A stretch of DNA of 42,866 nt from Phycisphaeraceae bacterium (GCA_029260635.1 JAJDCW010000184.1:1-42866); one strand, 5' to 3'. Shown: positions 1 through 7,766, numbered from the stretch's first letter. Notes: generated by a model from the letters alone, not told the origin. A program made the numbers and translations.

Positions 1-406
1 CGTTGGAGAGACTTACCACGCTGACAGCCATAATCCACACGGTATAGGGTGTCACTAGACACGTAGGCGCTAAAGTTAAGAGGTTCACGCGGTGATGTTT
101 GACGTCGAGTGCGTAGAGTGAATAACTAAATAACCCGAACATTATGGCGGCGTAGCAGGATATAAATATGCTTAATTTTAATCCCTCTAGTGCTTGATCC
201 CACACATCCGACCAGTAAGCCCACGGCTCATCTATTGCCACCGCAAGCCACAACAAGAATGTGCCGACGATCCACCCGACAGATAGAGCGCCGCACAAGC
301 GCGCCGTCATTAGCCGAGCATTAAATACGGCTTTCGGCAATCGCCAGGGCATCACGAGCAATTGGGCACAACTTATCCAGCCGTTCGATAAGTTGTGTTC
401 GGGCAT
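1..406 (-). CDS. Partial membrane protein of unknown function (3' end outside window)
   Basis: The minus strand is open from an ATG at 404-406 to the window edge, about 135 codons. The start lies four bases after the rsmD stop, so the two genes are probably co-transcribed. The product starts MPEHNLSNGW and has at least three hydrophobic stretches: around VGWIVGTFLLWLAVAI, around LSIFISCYAAIMFGLFSYSL, and around LVTPYTVWIMAVSVV. It therefore looks like a multi-pass inner-membrane protein. Codon use is richer in A and T (ATA, TTA, AGT) than in the neighbours, which could mean a recently acquired or poorly expressed gene. An internal ATG at 350-352 is an alternative start. I do not recognise the family. 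Confidence 0.55.
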   Translation of the reverse strand, partial: MPEHNLSNGWISCAQLLVMPWRLPKAVFNARLMTARLCGALSVGWIVGTFLLWLAVAIDEPWAYWSDVWDQALEGLKLSIFISCYAAIMFGLFSYSLYALDVKHHRVNLLTLAPTCLVTPYTVWIMAVSVVSLSN

Positions 407-410
407 GCGG

Positions 411-1040
411 TCATTCCCGGATGAAAAAGTGCAGCGTCATCGAGCCGTAGGCGTGGCTGGTCGGGCCTTCCCAGCCCTCGACGGGTTGGGGGGTGGTCTC
501 GGTGGCGGTGCGGAAGCTCAGGAAGCAGTCGGGGGCGGCGACGCGGTGCAGTTCCTGCATCAGTTTGGCGAGGTCCTGACACCCCTGCTCGTCCTCGGCC
601 ATGGCGTAGGGCGGATCCAGGAAGATCAGGTGGATCGACTCGGGCTTGAGTTGGGCGAGCCAGACGGGGTTCAGGGCGCTGGCTTTGACGACGCGGGCCG
701 GGTCCGCCAGGCCCAGGTCGGCGAGGTTCTGTTCGAGCCGGCCGATGATGTCCCGGTCCATATCGACGAAGGTGCAGCGGGTTGCCCCCCGGGATAGGGC
801 TTCCAGACCCAGGCTGCCCGTGCCTGAGAAGATATCCAGGACCTCGAAGGGCTCGGCTGAAACGTCGGGATCTTGCCTGGATGGCGGCAGCTTGGGGTCT
901 GGCACGTCGGGCATCACGCCCTGGGACCAGAGCCGGTCGAACAGGCTCTGCTTGACGCGGTCGGTGATCGGGCGGGTAGTCTTCTCGTCTTTGGGGGGCA
1001 GGTAGCGTCTGCCTCGGTGTGTGCCGGCGATGATTCTCAT
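411..1040 (-). CDS. rsmD: 16S rRNA (guanine(966)-N(2))-methyltransferase RsmD
   Basis: The 209-residue product has the RsmD layout. It begins MRIIAGTHRGRRY, continues with the TRPITDRVKQSLFD segment, has the SAM-binding motif VLDIFSGTGSLGLEALSRGA near residues 68-87, and carries the catalytic DPPY motif in LIFLDPPYAM near residue 140. RsmD methylates the exocyclic amine of G966 in 16S rRNA during 30S assembly, using S-adenosylmethionine. Length is normal for the family. The gene is divergent from the methyltransferase gene at 1083, with only about 42 bases between the two starts, so the promoters must be compact or overlapping. It is followed after four bases by a membrane-protein gene. The family assignment is firm. 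Confidence 0.93.
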   Translation of the reverse strand: MRIIAGTHRGRRYLPPKDEKTTRPITDRVKQSLFDRLWSQGVMPDVPDPKLPPSRQDPDVSAEPFEVLDIFSGTGSLGLEALSRGATRCTFVDMDRDIIGRLEQNLADLGLADPARVVKASALNPVWLAQLKPESIHLIFLDPPYAMAEDEQGCQDLAKLMQELHRVAAPDCFLSFRTATETTPQPVEGWEGPTSHAYGSMTLHFFIRE

Positions 1041-1082
1041 GGGGGTGATTGTACGCTCTGGCCAAGTCTATATGATGCCGAC

Positions 1083-1943
1083 ATGAGCAAGACCAAAGAT
1101 AAAAAGAAGGCCGGTAAGACCGGGGGTAAGACCGGGGGTAAATCCGTGGGCAAATCCTTGGCGGACCAGGCGGACAAGTACAAGCTGTACCAGAAGTCTG
1201 TCCAGGAGCCCGAGCACGAGATGGATTTCTTCGAGCAGGCCTACAAAGAGGCCTTCGACCGGCCGGCCAAGGTGCTGCGGGAGGACTTCTGCGGGACCTT
1301 CGCGGTCTGCTGCGAATGGGTCAAGCAGGAGGGGCGGACGGCCTACGGCGTGGACCTGGACGACGAACCCCTGAACTGGGGCCGAGCCAACAACCTGGCC
1401 AAGCTCAAGCCCGAACAGCAGGAGCGGGTCACGCTGATCAAGGACGATGTCCGGACCAACAGCACGCCCAAGGCCCACATCCTCGCGGCCCAGAACTTCT
1501 CGTTCTGGTACTTCAAGACCCGTGAGGAGCTGGTGGACTACTTCAAGATCGCCCACGGGAACCTGGCCGACGACGGCATCATGGTCATGGATATGATGGG
1601 CGGCGGCGAGTGCATCACCGACGATCAGAACGATGTCCGCAAAGTCGGCAACTTCAAGTACATCTGGGAGCAGGCGACCTACGACCCGATCACCCACGAC
1701 GCCAGCTTCTACATCCACTTCAAGTTCAAGGACGGCAGCAAGCTCAAGAAGGCGTTCGAGTACCACTGGCGTTTCTGGACGATCCCCGAGGTGCGCGAGC
1801 TACTTGAGCAGGCCGGGTTCAGCCAGGTCCACGTCTACTGGGAAGGGACCGACAAGGACGGCGAGGGCGACGGCGAGTGGAGCCGGAAGACCAAGACCAC
1901 GAGCGAGCCTTGCTGGATCGCGTACATCGTGGCGGTGAAATAA
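1083..1943 (+). CDS. Class I SAM-dependent methyltransferase, substrate unknown
   Basis: This 286-residue protein starts with a lysine-rich, low-complexity tail (KKKAGKTGGKTGGKSVGKS), encoded by a near-exact direct repeat of ACCGGGGGTAAG. A Rossmann-type methyltransferase domain follows. The sequence LREDFCGTFAVCCEW near residues 63-77 sits at the SAM-binding motif I position, AYGVDLDDEPL is the acidic loop of motif II, and VMDMMGGGE is a later strand. The C-terminal part is rich in aromatic residues (YHWRFWTIPEVRELLEQAGF), as in small-molecule methyltransferases. I chose the ATG at 1083 because the upstream in-frame extension overlaps rsmD antisense and has no domain similarity. The substrate cannot be read from the sequence. 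Confidence 0.8.
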   Translation: MSKTKDKKKAGKTGGKTGGKSVGKSLADQADKYKLYQKSVQEPEHEMDFFEQAYKEAFDRPAKVLREDFCGTFAVCCEWVKQEGRTAYGVDLDDEPLNWGRANNLAKLKPEQQERVTLIKDDVRTNSTPKAHILAAQNFSFWYFKTREELVDYFKIAHGNLADDGIMVMDMMGGGECITDDQNDVRKVGNFKYIWEQATYDPITHDASFYIHFKFKDGSKLKKAFEYHWRFWTIPEVRELLEQAGFSQVHVYWEGTDKDGEGDGEWSRKTKTTSEPCWIAYIVAVK

Positions 1944-2009
1944 AAGTTTGATGTGTGATCGCTGAGTTGTCAGATCGGTCAACAGCCATCACAAGTCAGA
2001 GATCATGAC

Positions 2010-3287
2010 ATGAAATTCCAAGCCCCCAAAGGCACGCGCGACTTCTATCCGGCTGACATGGCCTGGCGTAACCACCTCACGGATGCCTGGCGGAAGGTAT
2101 CGATCCGCAATGGGTTCGAACAGGTGGACGGGCCGATCTACGAATCGCTTGATCTTTACAAAGCCAAGAGTGGCGACGGGATCGTTTCGGAGCTGTTCCA
2201 CTTTGAAGATCGCGGTGGGCGTGGTCTGGCGATCCGGCCGGAGTTTACGCCAACGCTTGCGCGGATGGTCGCGGCCAAGGCCAACAGCCTGCCCAAGCCC
2301 ATCAAGTGGTTCTGCACGCCTAACCTCTGCCGGGCCGAGCGCCCTCAACGTGGCCGGGTGCGCGAGCACTGGCAGTGGAACATCGACATGCTGGGGGTGG
2401 ACGACGCCAGCGCGGACGCGGAAGTGATCGCGACCGCGGTCGATTTTTTTCAGAGCGTGGGCCTTGAGCCGACGCAGTTGAAGTTCAAGGTCAGCCACCG
2501 CGAGGTCGTCAAGCAGGTGCTCAACAAGCTGGGCGTGCCGGACGACAAGATGCTCGAGGCTTTTGCGTTGCTGGACAGGCGTGACAAGATCCCCCCGGAA
2601 GAATTTGCCAAGGGTGCCGAGGAGCTTGGCCTTGATGAGCACAAGGTCGAGCGGTTCAGCCAGATGTGTCGGCGAAAGTACCCGGCCGGGGATGTCGATC
2701 ACCTGGCGCGTTCGCTTGGCATGGAAGACGGGCTGGAAGAACTGCACGCGTTAGATAAACAGCTTCAAGCCTTCGGCGTCGCCGACTGGTGCGAGTACGA
2801 CCTGGGCATCGTGCGCGGGCTGGCGTATTACACAGGGACCGTCTTCGAGGTCCATGAGGTTACCGGCGCCGAGCGTGCCGTGGCCGGTGGCGGCCGATAC
2901 GACAAGCTGATCGAACTCTTTGGCGGCCCCCCCACCCCCGCGGTCGGGTTCGGGATGGGCGACGTCGTGATCTCGCTGGTCATGCAGGACAAGGGGTTGG
3001 TACCCGACAGCGTCGAGGCCGTGCCCGACGTGTTCCTGATCGGTGCGAGTGACGCCGGCGCCGAGCGCGTGCCCGGCATCGCCGCGACACTCCGACGACA
3101 GGGCATCCACGCACGGTTCAGCTACAAGACCACACGCAACGTCGGCAAGCTCTTAAAAGAAGCCGGCGCGGTGAACGCACGCTTCGCGGTGATCGTGGAC
3201 GACGAGGGGATGCAGCTGAAGGACCTGGGCAGCGGGGAGCAGTCGGCGACCAGCCCGGAGCAACTCCTGCAACAGCTTGGCGGCTGA
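2010..3287 (+). CDS. hisS: Histidyl-tRNA synthetase
   Basis: The 425-residue product is a class II synthetase that charges tRNA-His in the cytoplasm. It begins KGTRDFYP, the classical HisRS opening. Motif 1 lies around GFEQVDGPIYE, and motif 2 around WFCTPNLCRAERPQRGR with the arginine that binds ATP. The HisA motif reads RGLAYYTGTVFE, and motif 3 is near GFGMGDVV. The last 100 residues form the anticodon-binding domain (FLIGASDAGAERVPGIAATLRRQG). Length is typical. The gene starts 66 bases after the preceding methyltransferase stop, with no visible terminator between them, so read-through transcription is possible. Unlike ileS, no histidine-rich leader frame is visible upstream. Confidence 0.96.
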   Translation: MKFQAPKGTRDFYPADMAWRNHLTDAWRKVSIRNGFEQVDGPIYESLDLYKAKSGDGIVSELFHFEDRGGRGLAIRPEFTPTLARMVAAKANSLPKPIKWFCTPNLCRAERPQRGRVREHWQWNIDMLGVDDASADAEVIATAVDFFQSVGLEPTQLKFKVSHREVVKQVLNKLGVPDDKMLEAFALLDRRDKIPPEEFAKGAEELGLDEHKVERFSQMCRRKYPAGDVDHLARSLGMEDGLEELHALDKQLQAFGVADWCEYDLGIVRGLAYYTGTVFEVHEVTGAERAVAGGGRYDKLIELFGGPPTPAVGFGMGDVVISLVMQDKGLVPDSVEAVPDVFLIGASDAGAERVPGIAATLRRQGIHARFSYKTTRNVGKLLKEAGAVNARFAVIVDDEGMQLKDLGSGEQSATSPEQLLQQLGG

Positions 3288-3404
3288 GTTACTGACTCGT
3301 CATTCAGGGTTTATGATTGTTTATGGTGTCGGCGAAATCTGGGGCAACCATGCCTGGCTGATCATTCTGGACCATCAACCCCTGTCTCATATTATACTAT
3401 CTAC

Positions 3405-3689
3405 ATGCCCTGCCTCCTCGGACTATTGTCGCTGATTTTCCCACGCGTGGTGATCGTGGGGGTGTGGCTGTTCAGTGACTATCTTCCCCGCGCATATGAG
3501 ACGGTGCACTGGCCCGTGCTCGGATTCTTTTTTCTACCACTCACCACGCTGGCCTACGCCTTCGCGGTCAACAGCAACGGCTCGGTCACCGGGTTCTATC
3601 TGGTGGTCGTCGTGATCGCGGTGCTCGTCGACCTCGGCATCATCGGCGGAGGCGGCGCCAGTTCCCGGCGACGCCGGAAAAAAACCTAG
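3405..3689 (+). CDS. Small membrane protein, 94 residues
   Basis: This protein has three hydrophobic segments (residues about 3-23, 35-54 and 64-80) and ends in a strongly basic tail, SSRRRRKKT, which should stay in the cytoplasm. It resembles the small conserved hypothetical membrane proteins of planctomycetes, with no catalytic motif visible. Its TAG stop overlaps the GTG start of the next gene by one base (TAGTG), which suggests translational coupling with the HYExAFE protein. A TATA-like stretch, ATTATACTAT, lies about 15-25 bases upstream and may be the promoter -10 region. Function is unknown. Confidence 0.65.
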   Translation: MPCLLGLLSLIFPRVVIVGVWLFSDYLPRAYETVHWPVLGFFFLPLTTLAYAFAVNSNGSVTGFYLVVVVIAVLVDLGIIGGGGASSRRRRKKT

Positions 3690-4216
3690 TGCAATTCATG
3701 GCTAACCGCCGTTTCCACTACGACCGCGCGTTCGAGCATTACCTCCGCGCCAATGCCATCCCCTATGTCGCGGTGGATGAGGCGAAGCGGGCGCTGACGC
3801 CGGGCGCGCTGGCCGGGACCAAGGCCAAGCTCAAGAGTTTCGACTTCGTGGTCTACTCCGAATCGGGCCAGAACCTGCTGATAGATGTGAAGGGGCGCAA
3901 GCACTCCGGCAAGACCGGGCGGGCGTTTCAGAACTGGGTGACCAATGATGACGTGAAGTGTCTGCGCAAATGGCAGGGCATCTTCGGGGACGACTTCGAC
4001 CCGGCATTTGCGTTTCTGTTCTGGTGTGATGCCCAGCCGCCGGACGCGCTGTTCCACGAGGTGTTTGAGTACAACCAGCGGTGGTACGCCGTGCTCGCCG
4101 TCCGGCTGTCGGACTACGCGGAACACATGAAGCCCCGCAGCGCCAAGTGGGACACCGTCAGCCTGCCGGCCAAGGCGTTCGACCAGATCAGCCTGCCCCT
4201 CAAGGGCCTGCTCTGA
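3689..4216 (+). CDS. HYExAFE family protein with PD-(D/E)XK nuclease-like motif
   Basis: The 175-residue protein contains HYDRAFEHYL near its N-terminus, matching the HYxxAFE signature of a planctomycete family of about this length. Further on, the segment SFDFVVYSESGQNLLIDVKGRK has the spacing of a PD-(D/E)XK nuclease core: an aspartate, then about a dozen residues, then D-V-K. It also contains KTGRAFQNWVTNDDVKCL and a DFDPAFAFLFWC strand, typical of the restriction-endonuclease-like fold. The GTG start at 3689 overlaps the previous stop. An ATG at 3698 is an alternative. Nuclease activity is inferred from the motif, since the family has no characterised function that I know of. Confidence 0.75.
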   Translation: MQFMANRRFHYDRAFEHYLRANAIPYVAVDEAKRALTPGALAGTKAKLKSFDFVVYSESGQNLLIDVKGRKHSGKTGRAFQNWVTNDDVKCLRKWQGIFGDDFDPAFAFLFWCDAQPPDALFHEVFEYNQRWYAVLAVRLSDYAEHMKPRSAKWDTVSLPAKAFDQISLPLKGLL

Positions 4217-4296
4217 CCCCCCTCCCCTATCGTTACGGCTGGACGCCCCTCCGTGCCTCCGAGCCGTGGGCTTCTGAGGAGAGATTCAAGCGGGGT

Positions 4297-4325
4297 TTCA
4301 CATTAGCCGACCTGATCCCTATAAT
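4297..4325 (+). promoter_or_regulatory. Near-consensus sigma-70-type promoter for the ileS transcript
   Basis: TTCACA at 4297-4302 differs by one base from the -35 consensus. It is followed by a 17-base spacer and a perfect TATAAT at 4320-4325. Transcription should start near 4331-4333. This places the promoter directly in front of the isoleucine-rich leader frame (ATG at 4336) and the attenuator hairpin, and after the preceding gene's stop at 4216. It is the best promoter-like match I found in the window. Confidence 0.65.
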
Positions 4326-4335
4326 GCCGACCGAT

Positions 4336-4398
4336 ATGAGCGCTGAATTTCCCATTAGCATCGCCCTGATTATCATTCACTCTCCCGGAACACGGTAG
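4336..4398 (+). CDS. Isoleucine-rich leader peptide of ileS
   Basis: This 20-codon frame includes the stretch FPISIALIIIH and ends at TAG 4396-4398. Five of its 20 residues are isoleucine, and three are consecutive codons (4369-4377, ATT ATC ATT). It lies between a strong promoter and a factor-independent terminator placed just before ileS. In the known leader peptides of amino-acid operons (for example thr, ilv, his), runs of control codons stall the ribosome when the cognate tRNA is uncharged. An ATG at 4324 is in frame but falls inside the -10 element, so the 4336 ATG is preferred. The predicted 5' untranslated region is then only about 3-5 bases, close to leaderless. It is too short for homology evidence, so the call rests on position and codon content. 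Confidence 0.7.
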   Translation: MSAEFPISIALIIIHSPGTR

Positions 4399-4457
4399 GG
4401 CCAGGCGATCCCACACGATCTATCACAAGAGCCCTGCCCACCCGGCGGGGCTTTTTT
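4363..4457 (+). promoter_or_regulatory. Predicted transcription attenuator of ileS (mutually exclusive hairpins)
   Basis: Four segments can pair alternatively. Segment 1 is GCCCTG at 4363-4368, just before the Ile triplet. Segment 2 is GGTAGGGC at 4394-4401, overlapping the leader stop codon. Segment 3 is GCCCTGCC at 4431-4438, and segment 4 is GGCGGGGC at 4444-4451. The 1:2 pairing is six base pairs, 2:3 is eight base pairs with one G-U, and 3:4 is the terminator. A ribosome stalled on the Ile codons would cover segment 1 and let 2:3 form, keeping ileS on. A ribosome reaching the stop would cover segment 2, allow 3:4 and switch ileS off. The complementarity is read directly from the sequence, while the mechanism is inferred. 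Confidence 0.7.
4431..4457 (+). terminator. Factor-independent terminator in the ileS leader
   Basis: GCCCTGCC at 4431-4438, a five-base loop, and GGCGGGGC at 4444-4451 form an eight-pair stem with one wobble, followed by six T residues at 4452-4457. It stands 17 bases before the ileS ATG at 4475 and downstream of the leader promoter, so it would terminate the ileS transcript itself. That position fits an attenuator better than a terminator for the upstream gene. Confidence 0.8.
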
Positions 4458-4474
4458 CATTGGAACTAAAGACC

Positions 4475-7282
4475 ATGAGCGACCAAAAGACAGACGCAAA
4501 GACTTACAAAAAAAGCCTGAACCTGCCGAAGACGGCGTTCCCGATGAAGGCGAACCTCGTGCAGAACGAGCCGGCGAGCCAGAAGCGCTGGGACAAGATG
4601 GGGCTCTACCAGAAGCTGCGTGAGAAGGATCACCCCGCCGGGCGGTACGCCTTCCACGACGGCCCGCCCTACGCCAACGCGTCGCTGCACCTGGGCCACC
4701 TCTTAAACAAGGCGCTCAAGGACTTTGTGGTGCGCACCAAGACGATGGCGGGTTACGACGTGCCTTACGTCCCCGGCTGGGACTGCCACGGCCTGCCGAT
4801 CGAGCACAAGGTCATGCAGGAACTGGGCGACAAAGCCAAGCAGATGGAGCCGATCCAGGTCCGCCGAAAATGCAAGACCTACGCGGAGAAGTCTGTGAAG
4901 CTGCAGTCCGGGCAGATGCAGCGGCTGCTGACACTGGCGGACTACAAAGACCCTTACCTGACCATGAACCCGCGCTACGAGGGCGCGGTGCTGGATGTGT
5001 TCGCCGATCTGGTTGACCGCGATGTGGTGTACCGGGGGCTCAAACCCGTGCACTGGTCGATCGAGAACCAGACCGCGCTCGCCGAGGCGGAGCTCGAGTA
5101 CTACGACCGGGAAGACACGAGTGTGTTTGTGAAGTTCGACCGTGTCGATGGTCAAGGTTCGTTGATGATCTGGACCACGACGCCCTGGACGCTGCCAGCA
5201 AACCTGGCGGTTGCTGTACATGAACGCTACGAGTACGGCGAGTATGAGGTTGATGGTAAGACAGTTGTTGTTGCGGTCGAGTTGGCGAAGAAGGTGCTGG
5301 GTGAGGAGGCCGAACCCAAGAAAATCGTTAAAGGGGTCGAACTGGTTGGGCTTGAATACAAGCACCCGTTTATCGACCGGGTCGGCAAAGTGGTGTCGGC
5401 CGACTACGTCACACTCGAAGACGGCACGGGTCTGGTGCATACCGCGCCGGGGCACGGCGTTGAGGATTACCAGACCGGTCTGCGTGAGGGGTTGGATGTC
5501 TACTGTCCGGTGAAGGATGATGGGACGTTTGATGACACGGCCCCGGAGTGGTTGCGTGGGGTCAGTGTGTGGAAGGGCAACGACCTGGTCGTGGATCGGC
5601 TACGCGCGAGCGGGCATTTATTCCACGCCGAGCAGTTCAGCCACAGCTACCCGCACGACTGGCGGGGCAAGAGCCCGGTGATCTTCCGGGCGACCGAGCA
5701 GTGGTTTGTGGATGTGAATAAGTCTTTTGATGTGGCTGGCACTTCGGGCACGATGCGTGAGCGCGCGCTGGACGTGACCGCCGAGGGCGTCGGGTTTATC
5801 CCTCAGTGGGGCAAGAACCGGATGCGCGGGATGCTGGACTCCAGGCCGGACTGGTGCTTGAGTCGGCAGCGCGCCTGGGGTCTGCCGATCCCTGCGTTTT
5901 ATCCGCCTAAGGGAATCGAGGGCGAGCCATTATTAACACCGGCGAGCGTGCGGGCGGTGGCGCAGCTGTTCAGAGAGAAAGGCAGTGACGCCTGGTTCTT
6001 TACTGCCCCGGATGAATTACTGGTGCATTACGACGCGGTGGGCGATCCGGACGCGCCCGATTGGGCGAAGCAAGGCAGCCCCGCCGAGTTTGTGGCGGGT
6101 GCCGACATCTTCGATGTCTGGTTCGAGTCGGGCTCGTCGTGGAATGCGGTGATGCGTCAGCGCGGGCTGGCGAAGCCTGACGATGCGCCGTCGGTGACGG
6201 ACCTTTATCTTGAAGGCTCGGACCAGCACCGCGGGTGGTTCCAGCTCTCACTGCTGCCGTGCCTGGGTTCGCTGGGCAAGCCGCCATTCGCAAACGTGCT
6301 GACCCACGGGTTTATGGTGGACAAGGACGGGCGGAAGATGTCCAAGTCCGACGGGAACGCGTTGAGTGTGGATGAGTTATTTAAGGATTACGGCGCGGAT
6401 GTCTGCCGGTGGTGGGTCAGTGGGCTGAATACCGACAACGACATCAAGGTCGACTCGGAATACTTCCGGCTGGCGGGCGAGGAGTACCGCAAGGTGCGCA
6501 ACACACTGCGGTTCCTGTTAAGCAACCTTGACGGCTTCGACTTCAAACAGGACAAGACACGGTTTGAGGACGCGGACGCTTCGAGTATCGACGCCTGGAT
6601 GACCCGCGCAGTCACGAAACTATCGGATACGGTGACGGCCGCGTATGAGGGGTTCCACTTCCGCAAAGCGCACGAGGCGATGTTTAACTTCTGCAACGAC
6701 ACGCTCAGCGCCGTGTACCTGACCGCGGTGAAGGACCGGCTTTATTGCGACAATCCCGACAGCGCGCGTCGTCGGCGGACGCAGACGACGATCTACCGGG
6801 TTTCGACGGTGCTGATCCGTCTGCTTGCACCGTTGATGCCGCACACCGCCGACGAGGCCTGGCGGGCGTTGACCGGGGACAAGGAGGCGTGCGTGCACCT
6901 GTTGCCGTTCCAGGATGTAGGCTGCATGAAGCAGATCCCGATGAACGACGGCTGGGGCGCGGTGATGACGGCCCGTGACGGCTGGCTGAAATCTATCGAG
7001 GAGGCACGCCAGGTCAAGGGGATCGACAACCCGCTGGACTGCGGCGTGTCTGTGCCACAAGTCAAAGATGCGGATGTTTCGGCCTTCGATATGACGGACC
7101 TTGCAGACCTCTGCGGCGTGAGCCGTTTTGCTCTGGATGCGTCACTGGACGCGCCTGATATTGACGACCTTCGAGACGAGCCTCGCTGCGAGCGTTCCTG
7201 GAAGCGGGACGGCACGGTCAAGACACGCAGCGACGGCGGGATGCTATCGGACCGTGACGCTCAGGCTTTGGGTCTGACCTGA
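4475..7282 (+). CDS. ileS: Isoleucyl-tRNA synthetase
   Basis: The 935-residue class I synthetase charges tRNA-Ile. The HIGH motif is HLGH at residues 72-75, inside GPPYANASLHLGH. The editing domain carries WTTTPWTLPAN, and the KMSKS loop is present as GRKMSKSDGN near residues 621-625. Bacterial IleS proteins of this type normally end in a zinc finger with paired cysteines. Here the end reads CERSWKR and then LSDRDAQAL, so apparently only one of four ligand cysteines remains. I chose the ATG at 4475 over the in-frame TTG at 4460, because the latter lies right after the terminator T-tract. Expression is probably controlled by the leader attenuator described at 4363-4457. Confidence 0.95.
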   Translation: MSDQKTDAKTYKKSLNLPKTAFPMKANLVQNEPASQKRWDKMGLYQKLREKDHPAGRYAFHDGPPYANASLHLGHLLNKALKDFVVRTKTMAGYDVPYVPGWDCHGLPIEHKVMQELGDKAKQMEPIQVRRKCKTYAEKSVKLQSGQMQRLLTLADYKDPYLTMNPRYEGAVLDVFADLVDRDVVYRGLKPVHWSIENQTALAEAELEYYDREDTSVFVKFDRVDGQGSLMIWTTTPWTLPANLAVAVHERYEYGEYEVDGKTVVVAVELAKKVLGEEAEPKKIVKGVELVGLEYKHPFIDRVGKVVSADYVTLEDGTGLVHTAPGHGVEDYQTGLREGLDVYCPVKDDGTFDDTAPEWLRGVSVWKGNDLVVDRLRASGHLFHAEQFSHSYPHDWRGKSPVIFRATEQWFVDVNKSFDVAGTSGTMRERALDVTAEGVGFIPQWGKNRMRGMLDSRPDWCLSRQRAWGLPIPAFYPPKGIEGEPLLTPASVRAVAQLFREKGSDAWFFTAPDELLVHYDAVGDPDAPDWAKQGSPAEFVAGADIFDVWFESGSSWNAVMRQRGLAKPDDAPSVTDLYLEGSDQHRGWFQLSLLPCLGSLGKPPFANVLTHGFMVDKDGRKMSKSDGNALSVDELFKDYGADVCRWWVSGLNTDNDIKVDSEYFRLAGEEYRKVRNTLRFLLSNLDGFDFKQDKTRFEDADASSIDAWMTRAVTKLSDTVTAAYEGFHFRKAHEAMFNFCNDTLSAVYLTAVKDRLYCDNPDSARRRRTQTTIYRVSTVLIRLLAPLMPHTADEAWRALTGDKEACVHLLPFQDVGCMKQIPMNDGWGAVMTARDGWLKSIEEARQVKGIDNPLDCGVSVPQVKDADVSAFDMTDLADLCGVSRFALDASLDAPDIDDLRDEPRCERSWKRDGTVKTRSDGGMLSDRDAQALGLT

Positions 7283-7367
7283 TCCGGCTGTGACACAACC
7301 CGGGCCCGATTATGACCGATAGCCTGTTAGCGGCACCCCTACACTCAGCCGCGAGAGGACTATTGTG

Positions 7368-7766
7368 ATGCCTATTCTTGTGACCCAACTGCGTCCCGAC
7401 GAGTTAGAAGCCGTGCTAGAGTTTGCGAAGTCGACGGGCTGCACGCTTGAGGCCGGCGACGTGGATACGCACGTGAGCCTGCTGGCGAAGGACGGGGACA
7501 CGATCGTGGCGGCGGTGCTGGGGCTGTGTTCCTCGGGGCGGTCCTGCGAGTTGAACGTCTGTCTGGGTAAGGCCGACGCCTCGGCTGAGTCAGCCGAGCC
7601 TGGGGCCACCGGGGTGCTGACCGGGGAGTTGATCAACAAAGCACTGATGAAGGTCCACGGCGCAGGCATCCGGCGTTGTCGGATCAACCACCACGGTCAG
7701 GAAGAAATCCCATCCAACTGGCCCAGCGCCCCCTGGACGGGGCAGGGCGACACCGAGGCCGCATGA
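7368..7766 (+). CDS. Conserved-looking hypothetical protein, 132 residues
   Basis: The frame starts MPILVTQLRPDELEAVLEFA, and AGAGGA sits about eight bases upstream as a ribosome binding site. A GTG directly before the ATG is an equally possible start. The composition is that of a soluble alpha/beta protein. The alternating pattern THVSLLAKDGDTIVAAVLG looks like beta strands of the GNAT or similar folds, but no motif is strong enough to name a family. It lies between ileS and the two-component genes, and its stop is 128 bases before the kinase start. Coding is supported by codon use like its neighbours and by the ribosome binding site. Confidence 0.6.
   Translation: MPILVTQLRPDELEAVLEFAKSTGCTLEAGDVDTHVSLLAKDGDTIVAAVLGLCSSGRSCELNVCLGKADASAESAEPGATGVLTGELINKALMKVHGAGIRRCRINHHGQEEIPSNWPSAPWTGQGDTEAA

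Noticed and set aside
873-1082. Longer N-terminus for the methyltransferase at 1083
   Set aside because: The extension is antisense to rsmD, has no domain similarity, and a normal ATG with a lysine-rich start exists at 1083.
1944-2009. Histidine leader attenuator for hisS
   Set aside because: No His-rich frame, hairpin or T-tract is present in the 66-base gap.
4217-4474. T-box riboswitch upstream of ileS
   Set aside because: There is no AGGGTGGNACCGCG-type T-box or specifier loop layout. The terminator is explained by the leader-peptide model instead.
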